From: an uncultured Muribaculaceae bacterium
GTDB lineage: Bacteria; Bacteroidota; Bacteroidia; Bacteroidales; Muribaculaceae
Direction: 5' to 3'
NCBI GenBank assembly: GCA_910584735.1
Contig: CAJUBM010000002.1
Location: forward strand, 1 to 44,803
Length of the DNA: 44,803 nucleotides
The translations under genes were made by a program, and so were the position numbers. Positions 24,307-32,485 of this stretch are shown here, in pieces. The notes below the pieces were generated by a model. The model saw nothing but the letters and a program-made list of their open reading frames with translations. It was not told where the DNA came from and searched no databases. The number at the start of each line of letters is the position of its first letter. Positions within the stretch are counted from its first letter, which is position 1.

Positions 24307-26331
24307 TTATTCGAGGACCAGCATGGTCCAGTATTCGAGGGTGGGGACGGTGACTGTCACCGAGCGGCCCTGCTGGGTGAAGGGGAGGAGGACGGGGGCG
24401 CAGGCATGGGAGTCGGGAGTGGCAACCCATACGCGCGACACCATGCGGTCGGAATCTATGTCAAGAGAAATGTTGTTTTGGGTGGAGGGTGATGGCATGT
24501 CGCCGTTCAGATCACGCCATGAGAGGGAGTTGGCACTGGTGAAATTGAGCAGGTGGTAGACACGCGCACCTGTCGTGGTTTCCTTGGCATGGATCGTGAT
24601 GCGGCGTGGCTGGGGGCCTTTCTGGTAGTTCCATATTGACAGGGAGTGGCCTGACAGGGAGGTTATCGTGGGGGTGAGTTCGCGGGAGGTGTCATAGAGA
24701 TAGTTCTCGTAGGCAGTGGCGAAGTCGTAGTAGCGTGTCACGGCGTTTTCCAGGTCTTTGCTCATGCGCAGGTCGGTGTTCGGGAAATATTCGTTACACA
24801 GCATGTTGCCGCCGGTGCCGAGTTCCAGGTGTGATGCGCCAAGGGCGAAGATACATGCATCTGTAAGGAGTATGCCGGGGTGGTTGAAGTTTCCCCCTTT
24901 GTGGGTCTTGGCATAATCGTAGTTCATGTATGTGGCAAAGACTGTGCGCATATCCGGGCCTCCGGCGTTCTTGTTGTCGAATATTACCCAATAGAGGTCC
25001 ATCATGTCAGGATTTTCATCCCATAGCTCGCTGTAGCACACATCAATCACTCCCGAAGAGGCAATCTGTGACGCGCCGTATTTCGAGACGGAGTTCATAA
25101 TGAGGCGTTTATGAGGATGGCGTTGCTTGAACGCCTTGAGCATCGGGGCAAATCGGTCATCAAGGTTGATTTTATTGCCCCAATAGTCGTAGAGCTGCCC
25201 CTGGCGACGTCCGACCTGGTCGACCTGGAAACCGTCGAAGGGGAGGTTTGCATATACCTCCTCGTTGCGGTCGCAGAGATAGTTCTGCCACCCTGTGTTA
25301 CCAGGATCCATGAATGAGATGTTGCTTTTCCAATCCGAGGGGAGCATATGGTAGTCTTTCTGTTGGTGGGCATTGTCCTTGTAGTAATACCACTCGGGAC
25401 GTACGCCTTCAGCCTCGGCCCAGTCGCCGTCAAGGGCTCCGAAACCGAGATTATAGAAGAACGATACCATATTATAGCCGTGTTGCGCCTCGATAAAGGT
25501 CTTCACCACGTTGCGCGAAACCGTGCGGTTAGCCACATCGGTGTACTGTTCGTCAGCGCAGTAGGGGCGGTGGTGTTTCCAGTGCCAGTCCTGGAACTGC
25601 ACGGCATTTATGTGGCGGCGGTTGAGGAAGGCCACATCGCCGGGGATGTATTGTTCCTTACCGGGCTCGAACCAGGCGGTATAGCCGTATCGCGGGAACC
25701 GTTTCCAGTCGGACGAGACATCGACACCGATTGAAGCAAGCACCACTTCGTTTCCATCAGCGTCAAGGCGGTAGACATCTACCAGATAACCTTGGAAATC
25801 TGTGGCGGGCGGGTTCCACGGCCACCATTCCTGACGCAGAGGCTCTTCTTTTATAACGTCCAGGCCGTGGCGGTAACGCACCGTGGCACCCGGGAAGTCG
25901 GCAAATCGTGCGGCCTGGATCCACACGGTCTCTCCGGGGGAATAGCGCGCACGGTCTGTCCAGAGATCCATGGCGCCCATGTCGGCGTTTGAATAAACCG
26001 CACGGTCAACCGTGCCGAGAACCTGGTCGGAGGGGTTCATTTCATATACGGAGTTGCGCCAGTGGGGGAAGATACGGTTTCCCATCGGACCCAGCCGCGA
26101 AGGCTCGGCCGAACTTCCGTCATAGTCGGCAAAACAGAAGCGGTAATCCTGCGACAGATTCATTATAGCCACATGGAAGTTCCCGTTGCCGGTAGCGCTC
26201 ATGGGGATGGTTGAGGCCGGGGGCCATTGCACGGCTCCCCGGGAGCCGGTGATATGCAGGCCGTACTGTGCCGTGGCGGTATTACATGTAATTGCGGCAG
26301 CTATAGCCAAAAACAGGTATCGTGATCTCAT
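24307..26331 (-). CDS. GH66 dextranase-family glycosidase, non-lipidated
   Basis: A 674-residue family GH66 protein, expected to hydrolyse internal alpha-1,6 bonds of dextran (endo-dextranase) or to make cyclic isomaltooligosaccharides. A type I signal peptide ends near TATAQ (residue 22). An Ig-like domain precedes the catalytic barrel. The probable nucleophile is D371 in DGFQVDQVG and the acid/base E435 in CYSELWDE. The 64-residue gap is close to the known GH66 spacing. There is no lipobox and no T9SS tail, so a periplasmic or soluble location is likely. It is the last gene of the PUL and overlaps the 449-residue gene by ATGA. Its paralogue is at 34626-36437. Confidence 0.9.
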   Translation of the reverse strand: MRSRYLFLAIAAAITCNTATAQYGLHITGSRGAVQWPPASTIPMSATGNGNFHVAIMNLSQDYRFCFADYDGSSAEPSRLGPMGNRIFPHWRNSVYEMNPSDQVLGTVDRAVYSNADMGAMDLWTDRARYSPGETVWIQAARFADFPGATVRYRHGLDVIKEEPLRQEWWPWNPPATDFQGYLVDVYRLDADGNEVVLASIGVDVSSDWKRFPRYGYTAWFEPGKEQYIPGDVAFLNRRHINAVQFQDWHWKHHRPYCADEQYTDVANRTVSRNVVKTFIEAQHGYNMVSFFYNLGFGALDGDWAEAEGVRPEWYYYKDNAHQQKDYHMLPSDWKSNISFMDPGNTGWQNYLCDRNEEVYANLPFDGFQVDQVGRRQGQLYDYWGNKINLDDRFAPMLKAFKQRHPHKRLIMNSVSKYGASQIASSGVIDVCYSELWDENPDMMDLYWVIFDNKNAGGPDMRTVFATYMNYDYAKTHKGGNFNHPGILLTDACIFALGASHLELGTGGNMLCNEYFPNTDLRMSKDLENAVTRYYDFATAYENYLYDTSRELTPTITSLSGHSLSIWNYQKGPQPRRITIHAKETTTGARVYHLLNFTSANSLSWRDLNGDMPSPSTQNNISLDIDSDRMVSRVWVATPDSHACAPVLLPFTQQGRSVTVTVPTLEYWTMLVLE

Positions 26332-27677
26332 CTTACTGCCGTCTTAAATACTCGGTTGTCAATCTTCACTATATATATTCCGGGAGTTACGCGGGTGCGT
26401 GGGGTTTGCCCTACCAGGTGGCCGGATATGTCGTAGACAGATACATTACGGAAGTCTCCGTTAGCAACTATTATATCATCCTCCACCGATACCCACGCGT
26501 TCTGTTCCGTGGGTGTTTCAAGAGCCGTAGGATCATGTACGACAGCCTGCACGTATGGCAGGGGGGTGGAAAAGTCAGCCGTTACAACATAGTTGTCATC
26601 AGCCGGGACGGTATAGCTGAAGCCGTGCATGGGAGCCACGTTTGATGTGGCGCCTGCTGTTATATCCACGTCCCTGTCGGGTGAGAGTGTGGAGTTGTTC
26701 CAGTCGGAAGGGTTGTAAGAAAGTTTGTAATATTCCCCCCGGCGGAGGCTTACCACGGAAGAGAAGTGTCCGTCATGGTCGGCGGAGGCTTCTAATCTTT
26801 GATAATCGGAAGCTCCCGTACCGATATAGAGCGATGTGGGGACGGGGCCGAAATGCAGCCGGCGCGCGTTGCGGTCCACACCTATCATATACCTCCCCTC
26901 CATGGCTCCGAATCCGCCACGGAGGTCGGGTTCGGCAGCGGTCTCGACGTTCACCGTATTGCCGGCGAAGTCGAAGGCCAGAGTATAAATCCCGGCTCGG
27001 GGTACGTTGAATTTGAAGTCCGTACTTTCCCCCTTGTCGTTATGGTCTGAGGTATTATAGACTATGTGATGGGCTCCCGGAGACAGTATGTCACCTTCCC
27101 AGGGAGCGTTGAAGCATGGGTGCCAGTCGAACGCGCCGTCACCGAGAAACTTTAACTCTCCTTGGCGTAACTGGCCTGTCCAGCGTATCATTCCCTCGTC
27201 ATCGGCAAATACCGGGAGAATATCTTTCATGCCGCCCCAGCCTAAAGCCGCCGAACCGACCAGTGCCACTGCCGGGCGGCGGAACTTCACCGAGAGGTTG
27301 CGCAGGTCAACGATTACGCGTACCCATCCGGCCCGGTCGTTGTAGAACTTGTGGTCGTAATGGGAATTGTTGGTGTTGTCGTACAGCGGATAGCTCTCCC
27401 CGGAGGTGAATGTCTGGTTATACTCTGTGGCAACAATTGACGAACCATAGTCGCCGCGTTTGTTTATGAACTTGAAATCACCCTCCTCCAGGTAGCCGTC
27501 CCATATGAAGCAGTCGCTGCCGATAGCGGTCATCTCTTCCGGCAGGTCGGCGTTCCATTTGTCGGGTGTGGCGGCACCTACCATATAGAGGTGCAGGTAA
27601 TTGATATCGGCGCGGGCCGGCATCGTGGAGATGCCGGCCGCGGCCGATACCGCGATTATTACATGGGATAGATTCAT
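26328..27677 (-). CDS. SusE/F-like glycan-binding protein with T9SS-type tail
   Basis: A 449-residue secreted protein. The signal peptide ends near MPARA (residue 23) and has no lipobox. At least two SusE/F-type binding modules are visible, each opening with a hydrophobic strand, Gly and a Trp: HLYMVGAATPDKW (about residue 29) and VALVGSAALGWGG (about 137). Each contains a GDFKF or GELKF strand typical of the family. A third segment (SLYIGTGASDYQRLEA) may be a degenerate module. The C terminus (VSVYDISGHLVGQ to PGIYIVKIDNRVFK) looks like a T9SS type A sorting domain. Both ends overlap neighbours by four bases. The ligand is probably dextran, inferred from context. Confidence 0.75.
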   Translation of the reverse strand: MNLSHVIIAVSAAAGISTMPARADINYLHLYMVGAATPDKWNADLPEEMTAIGSDCFIWDGYLEEGDFKFINKRGDYGSSIVATEYNQTFTSGESYPLYDNTNNSHYDHKFYNDRAGWVRVIVDLRNLSVKFRRPAVALVGSAALGWGGMKDILPVFADDEGMIRWTGQLRQGELKFLGDGAFDWHPCFNAPWEGDILSPGAHHIVYNTSDHNDKGESTDFKFNVPRAGIYTLAFDFAGNTVNVETAAEPDLRGGFGAMEGRYMIGVDRNARRLHFGPVPTSLYIGTGASDYQRLEASADHDGHFSSVVSLRRGEYYKLSYNPSDWNNSTLSPDRDVDITAGATSNVAPMHGFSYTVPADDNYVVTADFSTPLPYVQAVVHDPTALETPTEQNAWVSVEDDIIVANGDFRNVSVYDISGHLVGQTPRTRVTPGIYIVKIDNRVFKTAVR

Positions 27678-30600
27678 CGCTTTATGATGCGTTTTGAGCA
27701 GTTCAATGCCCTTACGATATAGATACCGGGGGTGAGAGACGACACGTCTATGCTGCCGGAGTCGGATGCGAATCTTGCGGTGCGTACCATAGAGCCGTTT
27801 ATCGAATAGATTTCCACATGGCCGAGGTCGGTCGAGGCATGTATAGTGAGTATATCGGTCACGGGGTTGGGTGAGATGTTCAGTGAGAAGTCCTCATTGC
27901 CGCCATCTCCGGCAACCACCTCGTCAACACCGGTCACGGTGCTGTTGGCGTTTATACGTACGATGTTCGACTTGGCGCTCAAGCCGATGCCTCCGCCCTG
28001 CGTACGATAGGTTGTAATCTTGTAGCGGTAGCGTCCGGGAGCGAGTGCCGTGGGGTCATCTATGTCGGTGTACACGAAGTCTTCGCGTAGCTGTGGGTTA
28101 TCGGACATGTCGACATCCTTCACAAGCACAGGTTCGCCCTCCGAGCCATCGTCATAGATAGGGATACGTTCGATATGGTAGCGGTTGATGAGACCGAACT
28201 CCTTGGTATCAGCTTCCGATTCCATCCCGTTTACCAGGGGGATATGGAAGGAGTATTGTATATGGTTGTCATCCTCGTCTTTCTTGGCGATGGTGATGTT
28301 TGGTCCCCCGCGCTCCTGGAGGAAGATAAGGAAGGAGGTATTATCCTTGCCTTTGCGGGCGAAGCCGTTTTCGATGCAATACCATACTACTACTTTCTTG
28401 AAGAATCGGCGTTCGGGATGTTCCTTATACGCGGCCTTGATCGAGCCGTCAGCCTCTACTTTTTCCGAACCCGGAAGTCCGTAGCCGATGCCGAAGTTGG
28501 CGGCATCGATATCTTCGAAGATGGTGAAGGCTGTCTCGGTGAGGTAGCGGTAGAACACCGCGCGGTCGTCGCGCCATGCGCCGTGGCCGCCGTTGGCACG
28601 ATACCAGCGGGTGTAGTTGGTCTCGTTCTGCTCATACTCGTAGTTTGTGGCAGAGCCGCCCCAGCCGCTCCATACCTTGAACATGCCTTCCATCCACATA
28701 TCTTCCACAACGTAGCATACGCGGCGCGAGCCATCGACATACATCACGTCGTCAAGATTGTTATCACAGGCTATATTATTGCCGAGTCCGATGTTGTCGG
28801 GATTGTCGAAGTAGGTATAGAGGCGCTCTGTTTTGCCGGTAGGATTTCCATCGGCATCGATTATCTGGCGGTTACCTCCGAACTGGTCGGGATGGGTAGC
28901 ATTCTCATTGTAGATGAAGGTGATGTTGTTGGAGGTATATTCGAAATCATCGCCGAAGTTGAAGAAGGAGGGGTGGGCGCGGAGCCAGTCCTTTGTGAAG
29001 CATGTCTGATACATGTACTCGCCATGGGCATCGACATATGGTTTACCCTTGGCATCGTACTGTATCCATGCCTCGCTCCATGCGTTGCCGTCGTAGCCGG
29101 CCTGGCGGTTCAGCGGGGAGGTTACGCCGTTGTCATCATACGTTATCTTTTGATTACGTATGCCGCCACCTACAAGTGAGAATGTTCGCAGGCGGGCCAC
29201 TTCCATTTTGTCGGTGGTGACATCGTTGAATTCAAGCCATGTAGGAGTGCCGTCAGAGTCGACATTGAGCCGTATGGAATTTACTCGCGAGGGATGCGAC
29301 TGAAGATGCTGCTGGTCGCCGAAGCCATCGGCTGAATATATGTTTATGGCGCGTTTGGCCAGGGCGTCCCATCCGCCATGCTGTGCTGCCGGAGAGGTCC
29401 GTTCTATCTCGTCATATCGGGTGGAAGTGTATTTCCCGTCGGAGCAGCCGTTTCTCCCCGCAGCGGGGAGGTAGGCCAGTGCGAACGAGCCGTTCGCACT
29501 GGTTTTAGGATTGAACACTATATTCGCACCCGTATTAGTATCTGAGTATCCCTTATAGCACTGTGCGATATAGTCGGCGTAATTGTCGACCACTCCTACC
29601 ATTACGTAGCCGTTATAGAGCAGGCGTGGGGAAATGGAGTAGGTGTTTCCTCCGGCGTACTGGAACTCCCATTCGGGCTGTAGGCGCCATGCGCCCATAC
29701 GCTGTCCTACGAGGAAGTAGTGTTTGCGGCCGTCCTTGAAGTCTTCCTCCGTCAGAGGCATATGCACATCTATCGGGCCGGTGATGCTGACTTTCGGTTG
29801 GCCGTTTTGGTCAAGATTGACTTTTACGGTGTAATATCCGCTCTTGCCTACCCGGATGTCGGGTGAATTCTTTGAGCCGATTGTGGCGCCGAGAGTGCGG
29901 CCCCCTTCCAGATAGACGCTGTGGCGTACGAATGATTCTCCGCACACATCGTTGTCAGAGAATGATTTGCTGTCTGTGGCGTTGCCGGTGAGGACGGGGA
30001 TGTTACGCACCAGGTTGTACCGGGGCTGGCTACCGTTGAACGTTATGGAGCATGTGTACCATCCGGCGCCTGTGGCGGAGAGGGTCTGCATGTTGTCCCC
30101 TCCGATTATGGCCTTCGAGGATGCCCCGGCATCAAGCCATTTGAAGTTGTCGTTTTTGTATGATGTGCTTGAGGCATCATATGTGAGTGTGCCGATACCG
30201 TCGAACCATACGTCCTGCGGGCCGGTGATATAGATGTCGAGTGTGCCGTCATTGCCGTCGGAGGGGCGGATGTACACATCGCGGAAACCCGTTGAGGCAA
30301 CCGACAGGTCTGCCCCGGTATCGACATTCTTCAGGTAGACGTTGCTGTTGTCAGGCACCTGGGTGTTGCTCCATTGGTGGTTGCCGTAGTATTTTCCGTC
30401 AACAACCGGTTTGAAGATGTCGTTGGAACGGAAAAATACGTGTTTCTTTACGAATTGCCCCTGTCCGTCAGATGAAAGGGTGAGATTCCCGGCGGTTGTC
30501 CAGTCCTGTAGCACGGCAGGCCCCGCCAGTGTCACGGTTTTGGGCAGACGTGTGAAGCTCAGCATCTTCGTAGCCGTGTTCACAGCCACGCGGTACATTC

Positions 30601-31327
30601 CCGGAACGAGGTCTTGTTCGGCGTGGGTGTCCTGGTCGGGATAGCCCACGGTCCACTTGTCATCACCCTCGAATGTATTTTTGAAATAATGTTTTGAATC
30701 TTTCAGCAGCCAGAAACGGCTGTCCTCCCATCCGTCATTGTCGTGGTTGTCGGGATCCATGTCGATTTTGAAATCGCCTGTAGTGGAGCCGGCATTTGTA
30801 GTGATATCGATATTCCCGGTGTAGAGCGATGGCTCGGTGGCTGTATTCGTCAGCGGGGCATATTTATCTACAGTCCAGGGATGGTTTACCAGTGAGCCGA
30901 CCACGTAGATGCTGCTTGTTTGGGTGATTTTCACTTGGTTGGTATTGAAATTGGCCTCCACGGCATATATCCCCGGTGTAGGCACGGAGAAGCAGTTGCC
31001 GGTTTCCCGTTTGATGGACGTCCAGGCATCGTTGGAGAGGGGCTGTCCGTTGGAGGAAGCGCCGCAATAATCTTTATCGGAAGTATATGCTTTCTCGGGC
31101 TGGAAGCGGAAAGAAACTCCGTCGTGGTTTTTAAGATAGCATACCGTGCGGTAGACATTTGACCCTTGGTAGGTCTCTTTCATCTCGATGGCGTGGTCAA
31201 GATTCCACTCATTTCCCGGAGAAGACATAACTGTTCCCGGGCCTATGATATACATGTGGTCCCATGCCATAGCCGGAAATACTCCTATTAATGTGGCTAT
31301 GAGTGGTAATAGGGATTTTCGTAACAT
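27674..31327 (-). CDS. Very large SusE/F-like secreted protein with T9SS-type tail
   Basis: A 1217-residue secreted protein with signal peptide (cleavage near FPAMA, residue 21) and no lipobox. The N-terminal third has SusE/F-type modules opening HMYIIGPG, SIYVVGSLVNHPW and VTLAGPAVLQDW. Another opens HYFLVGQRMGAW at about residue 530. Residues about 600-1080 form a Tyr-, Trp- and Asn-rich region that I cannot assign to any family. A short fibronectin-like stretch (PGRYRYKITTY) follows. The last 75 residues carry the T9SS pattern SPNPVTD, VEIYSINGSMV and LTPGIYIVRALNCSKRIIKR. It overlaps the 449-residue gene by ATGA. A surface glycan-binding role is inference; enzymatic activity is not excluded. 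Confidence 0.7.
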   Translation of the reverse strand: MLRKSLLPLIATLIGVFPAMAWDHMYIIGPGTVMSSPGNEWNLDHAIEMKETYQGSNVYRTVCYLKNHDGVSFRFQPEKAYTSDKDYCGASSNGQPLSNDAWTSIKRETGNCFSVPTPGIYAVEANFNTNQVKITQTSSIYVVGSLVNHPWTVDKYAPLTNTATEPSLYTGNIDITTNAGSTTGDFKIDMDPDNHDNDGWEDSRFWLLKDSKHYFKNTFEGDDKWTVGYPDQDTHAEQDLVPGMYRVAVNTATKMLSFTRLPKTVTLAGPAVLQDWTTAGNLTLSSDGQGQFVKKHVFFRSNDIFKPVVDGKYYGNHQWSNTQVPDNSNVYLKNVDTGADLSVASTGFRDVYIRPSDGNDGTLDIYITGPQDVWFDGIGTLTYDASSTSYKNDNFKWLDAGASSKAIIGGDNMQTLSATGAGWYTCSITFNGSQPRYNLVRNIPVLTGNATDSKSFSDNDVCGESFVRHSVYLEGGRTLGATIGSKNSPDIRVGKSGYYTVKVNLDQNGQPKVSITGPIDVHMPLTEEDFKDGRKHYFLVGQRMGAWRLQPEWEFQYAGGNTYSISPRLLYNGYVMVGVVDNYADYIAQCYKGYSDTNTGANIVFNPKTSANGSFALAYLPAAGRNGCSDGKYTSTRYDEIERTSPAAQHGGWDALAKRAINIYSADGFGDQQHLQSHPSRVNSIRLNVDSDGTPTWLEFNDVTTDKMEVARLRTFSLVGGGIRNQKITYDDNGVTSPLNRQAGYDGNAWSEAWIQYDAKGKPYVDAHGEYMYQTCFTKDWLRAHPSFFNFGDDFEYTSNNITFIYNENATHPDQFGGNRQIIDADGNPTGKTERLYTYFDNPDNIGLGNNIACDNNLDDVMYVDGSRRVCYVVEDMWMEGMFKVWSGWGGSATNYEYEQNETNYTRWYRANGGHGAWRDDRAVFYRYLTETAFTIFEDIDAANFGIGYGLPGSEKVEADGSIKAAYKEHPERRFFKKVVVWYCIENGFARKGKDNTSFLIFLQERGGPNITIAKKDEDDNHIQYSFHIPLVNGMESEADTKEFGLINRYHIERIPIYDDGSEGEPVLVKDVDMSDNPQLREDFVYTDIDDPTALAPGRYRYKITTYRTQGGGIGLSAKSNIVRINANSTVTGVDEVVAGDGGNEDFSLNISPNPVTDILTIHASTDLGHVEIYSINGSMVRTARFASDSGSIDVSSLTPGIYIVRALNCSKRIIKR

Positions 31328-31379
31328 GTCAGATTATGTTGTTAGGTTAAAGACCGGTAATTTTCTTGTTCTTAATAGA

Positions 31380-31422
31380 AGCCGGGCGGCGACTACCGTG
31401 GAGGGTCAGCTGCCGCCCGGTT
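31380..31422 (-). terminator. Intercistronic stem-loop upstream of the 1217-residue gene
   Basis: AGCCGGGCGGC (31380-31390) pairs with GCCGCCCGGTT (31412-31422), 10 Watson-Crick pairs and one G-U. It lies in the 159-base gap and may attenuate read-through from the upstream PUL genes. Confidence 0.5.
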
Positions 31423-31452
31423 CGAAAAGGATTTGTTTGATATAGGTTCTAT

Positions 31453-31489
31453 TAAGTAACTGTTCAAAATTATTTCGACCAGTTACTTA
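31453..31489 (-). terminator. Stem-loop at the stop codon of the 299-residue gene
   Basis: TAAGTAACTG (31453-31462) and CAGTTACTTA (31480-31489) are perfect ten-base arms. The right arm includes the stop codon at 31487-31489. It could act as an mRNA 3'-end protector or attenuator. Confidence 0.45.
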
Positions 31490-32386
31490 GAAGCGAATTT
31501 TTGTGGCGGTGCCATCGGCGGCAACGCGGATTACCAGCGAACCGGCAGCGGGATTGATGACGCGGCGTCCGTCAACTGAATAGTAGGCAGCCGGGGTGTT
31601 TTCAGTATCTGTCTCGATCTCTTCGATAGCATCGGTGAAGGGGACGATGGCGATGGTGTTGTCAACGAGGTTTACCTTCACGTTATATGAGCCTGCGGCC
31701 TCGATGTGCCACTGGTTGTCGCCCTCTGCGCCGAGAACGATTTTCGAGGCATCGTCCGGGTCGCGGAAATACCAGTATTTTGCATCCCATGTGCCTGAGC
31801 CTTTCAGCGCGGTGGCGATTTTGAAGTCGCCTTCGAGCAACGAGATATTCTCGGCATAGAATTCATAAGGTTTCTCAACGCTCTGCGGCAGAGCCAGGCC
31901 GTTGTCTACGGCATATCCCGTAGGAAGCACCGAGCCTACGATGAAAAGTGAGGCGTAGCGTATCTGTGTCGCTTGGTATTCTGATTTTACAATCGTGGCT
32001 TCAAGGGCCTCGGTATCAATGGTGATCAGATAGTTGGCCGATTCGGTGACATGGATTTTGTTGTCAGGGTCGCTGTCCGACAGCACCAGTGCTACCTTGC
32101 CGTCCGTGCCGGGAGTGGCGTTCTCGGAGGCGGCACGGTACTCCATATTGCCAAAGTCATATTTGGTGAGGAACTTGAAATCTTTGTCGGCTTCCAGATA
32201 CATGGTGCCGGTGAAGATTTTTGCATTGTCGGCTGTTGCTTCCAATGCGGTGGCGTCATCGCAGCTCCAGCCGTAGGGGGTGGCATCGCCGATTACCCAG
32301 AGGAGGTCGGCACGGTCCTGTGCGGAGACTGAAGAGAAAGATACGGCACATACTGCCGCGATAGCGAGTTTTGTAAAGAGCTTCAT
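31487..32386 (-). CDS. Small SusE/F-like protein with T9SS-like tail
   Basis: A 299-residue secreted protein. The signal peptide ends near SSVSAQ (residue 23) and lacks a lipobox. Two SusE/F-type modules are clear: LLWVIGDATPYGWS (about residue 29) with DFKFLTKYDFG, and SLFIVGSVLPTGY (about 145) with GDFKIATALKG. The last 35 residues (YYSVDGRRVINPAAG to TKIRF) resemble a truncated T9SS type sorting domain. Classical SusE and SusF are lipoproteins, so this is a different anchoring mode. It is flanked by stem-loops on both sides, so its mRNA level may differ from that of its neighbours. Confidence 0.75.
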   Translation of the reverse strand: MKLFTKLAIAAVCAVSFSSVSAQDRADLLWVIGDATPYGWSCDDATALEATADNAKIFTGTMYLEADKDFKFLTKYDFGNMEYRAASENATPGTDGKVALVLSDSDPDNKIHVTESANYLITIDTEALEATIVKSEYQATQIRYASLFIVGSVLPTGYAVDNGLALPQSVEKPYEFYAENISLLEGDFKIATALKGSGTWDAKYWYFRDPDDASKIVLGAEGDNQWHIEAAGSYNVKVNLVDNTIAIVPFTDAIEEIETDTENTPAAYYSVDGRRVINPAAGSLVIRVAADGTATKIRF

Positions 32387-32425
32387 AGTTTTGAAGTTGT
32401 TTAAGAATTAAGATGGTGAGTGTGT

Positions 32426-32467
32426 ATGGAGGCGGGCAGCCGGATGGTGTGCGCTGCCCGCTTCCAT
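32426..32467 (-). terminator. Intercistronic stem-loop between GH97 and the 299-residue gene
   Basis: ATGGAGGCGGGCAGC (32426-32440) pairs with GCTGCCCGCTTCCAT (32453-32467), 14 Watson-Crick pairs and one wobble. No T-tract follows on the minus strand, so partial attenuation or transcript stabilisation is more likely than full termination. Confidence 0.5.
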
Positions 32468-32485
32468 TTATTATGTTTATTGTAT

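Noticed and set aside
28175..29179. A 334-codon open frame on the plus strand inside the 1217-residue gene
   Set aside because: It is fully antisense to a gene with signal peptide, binding modules and sorting tail. The protein is low in recognisable motifs and reflects codon bias of the real gene.
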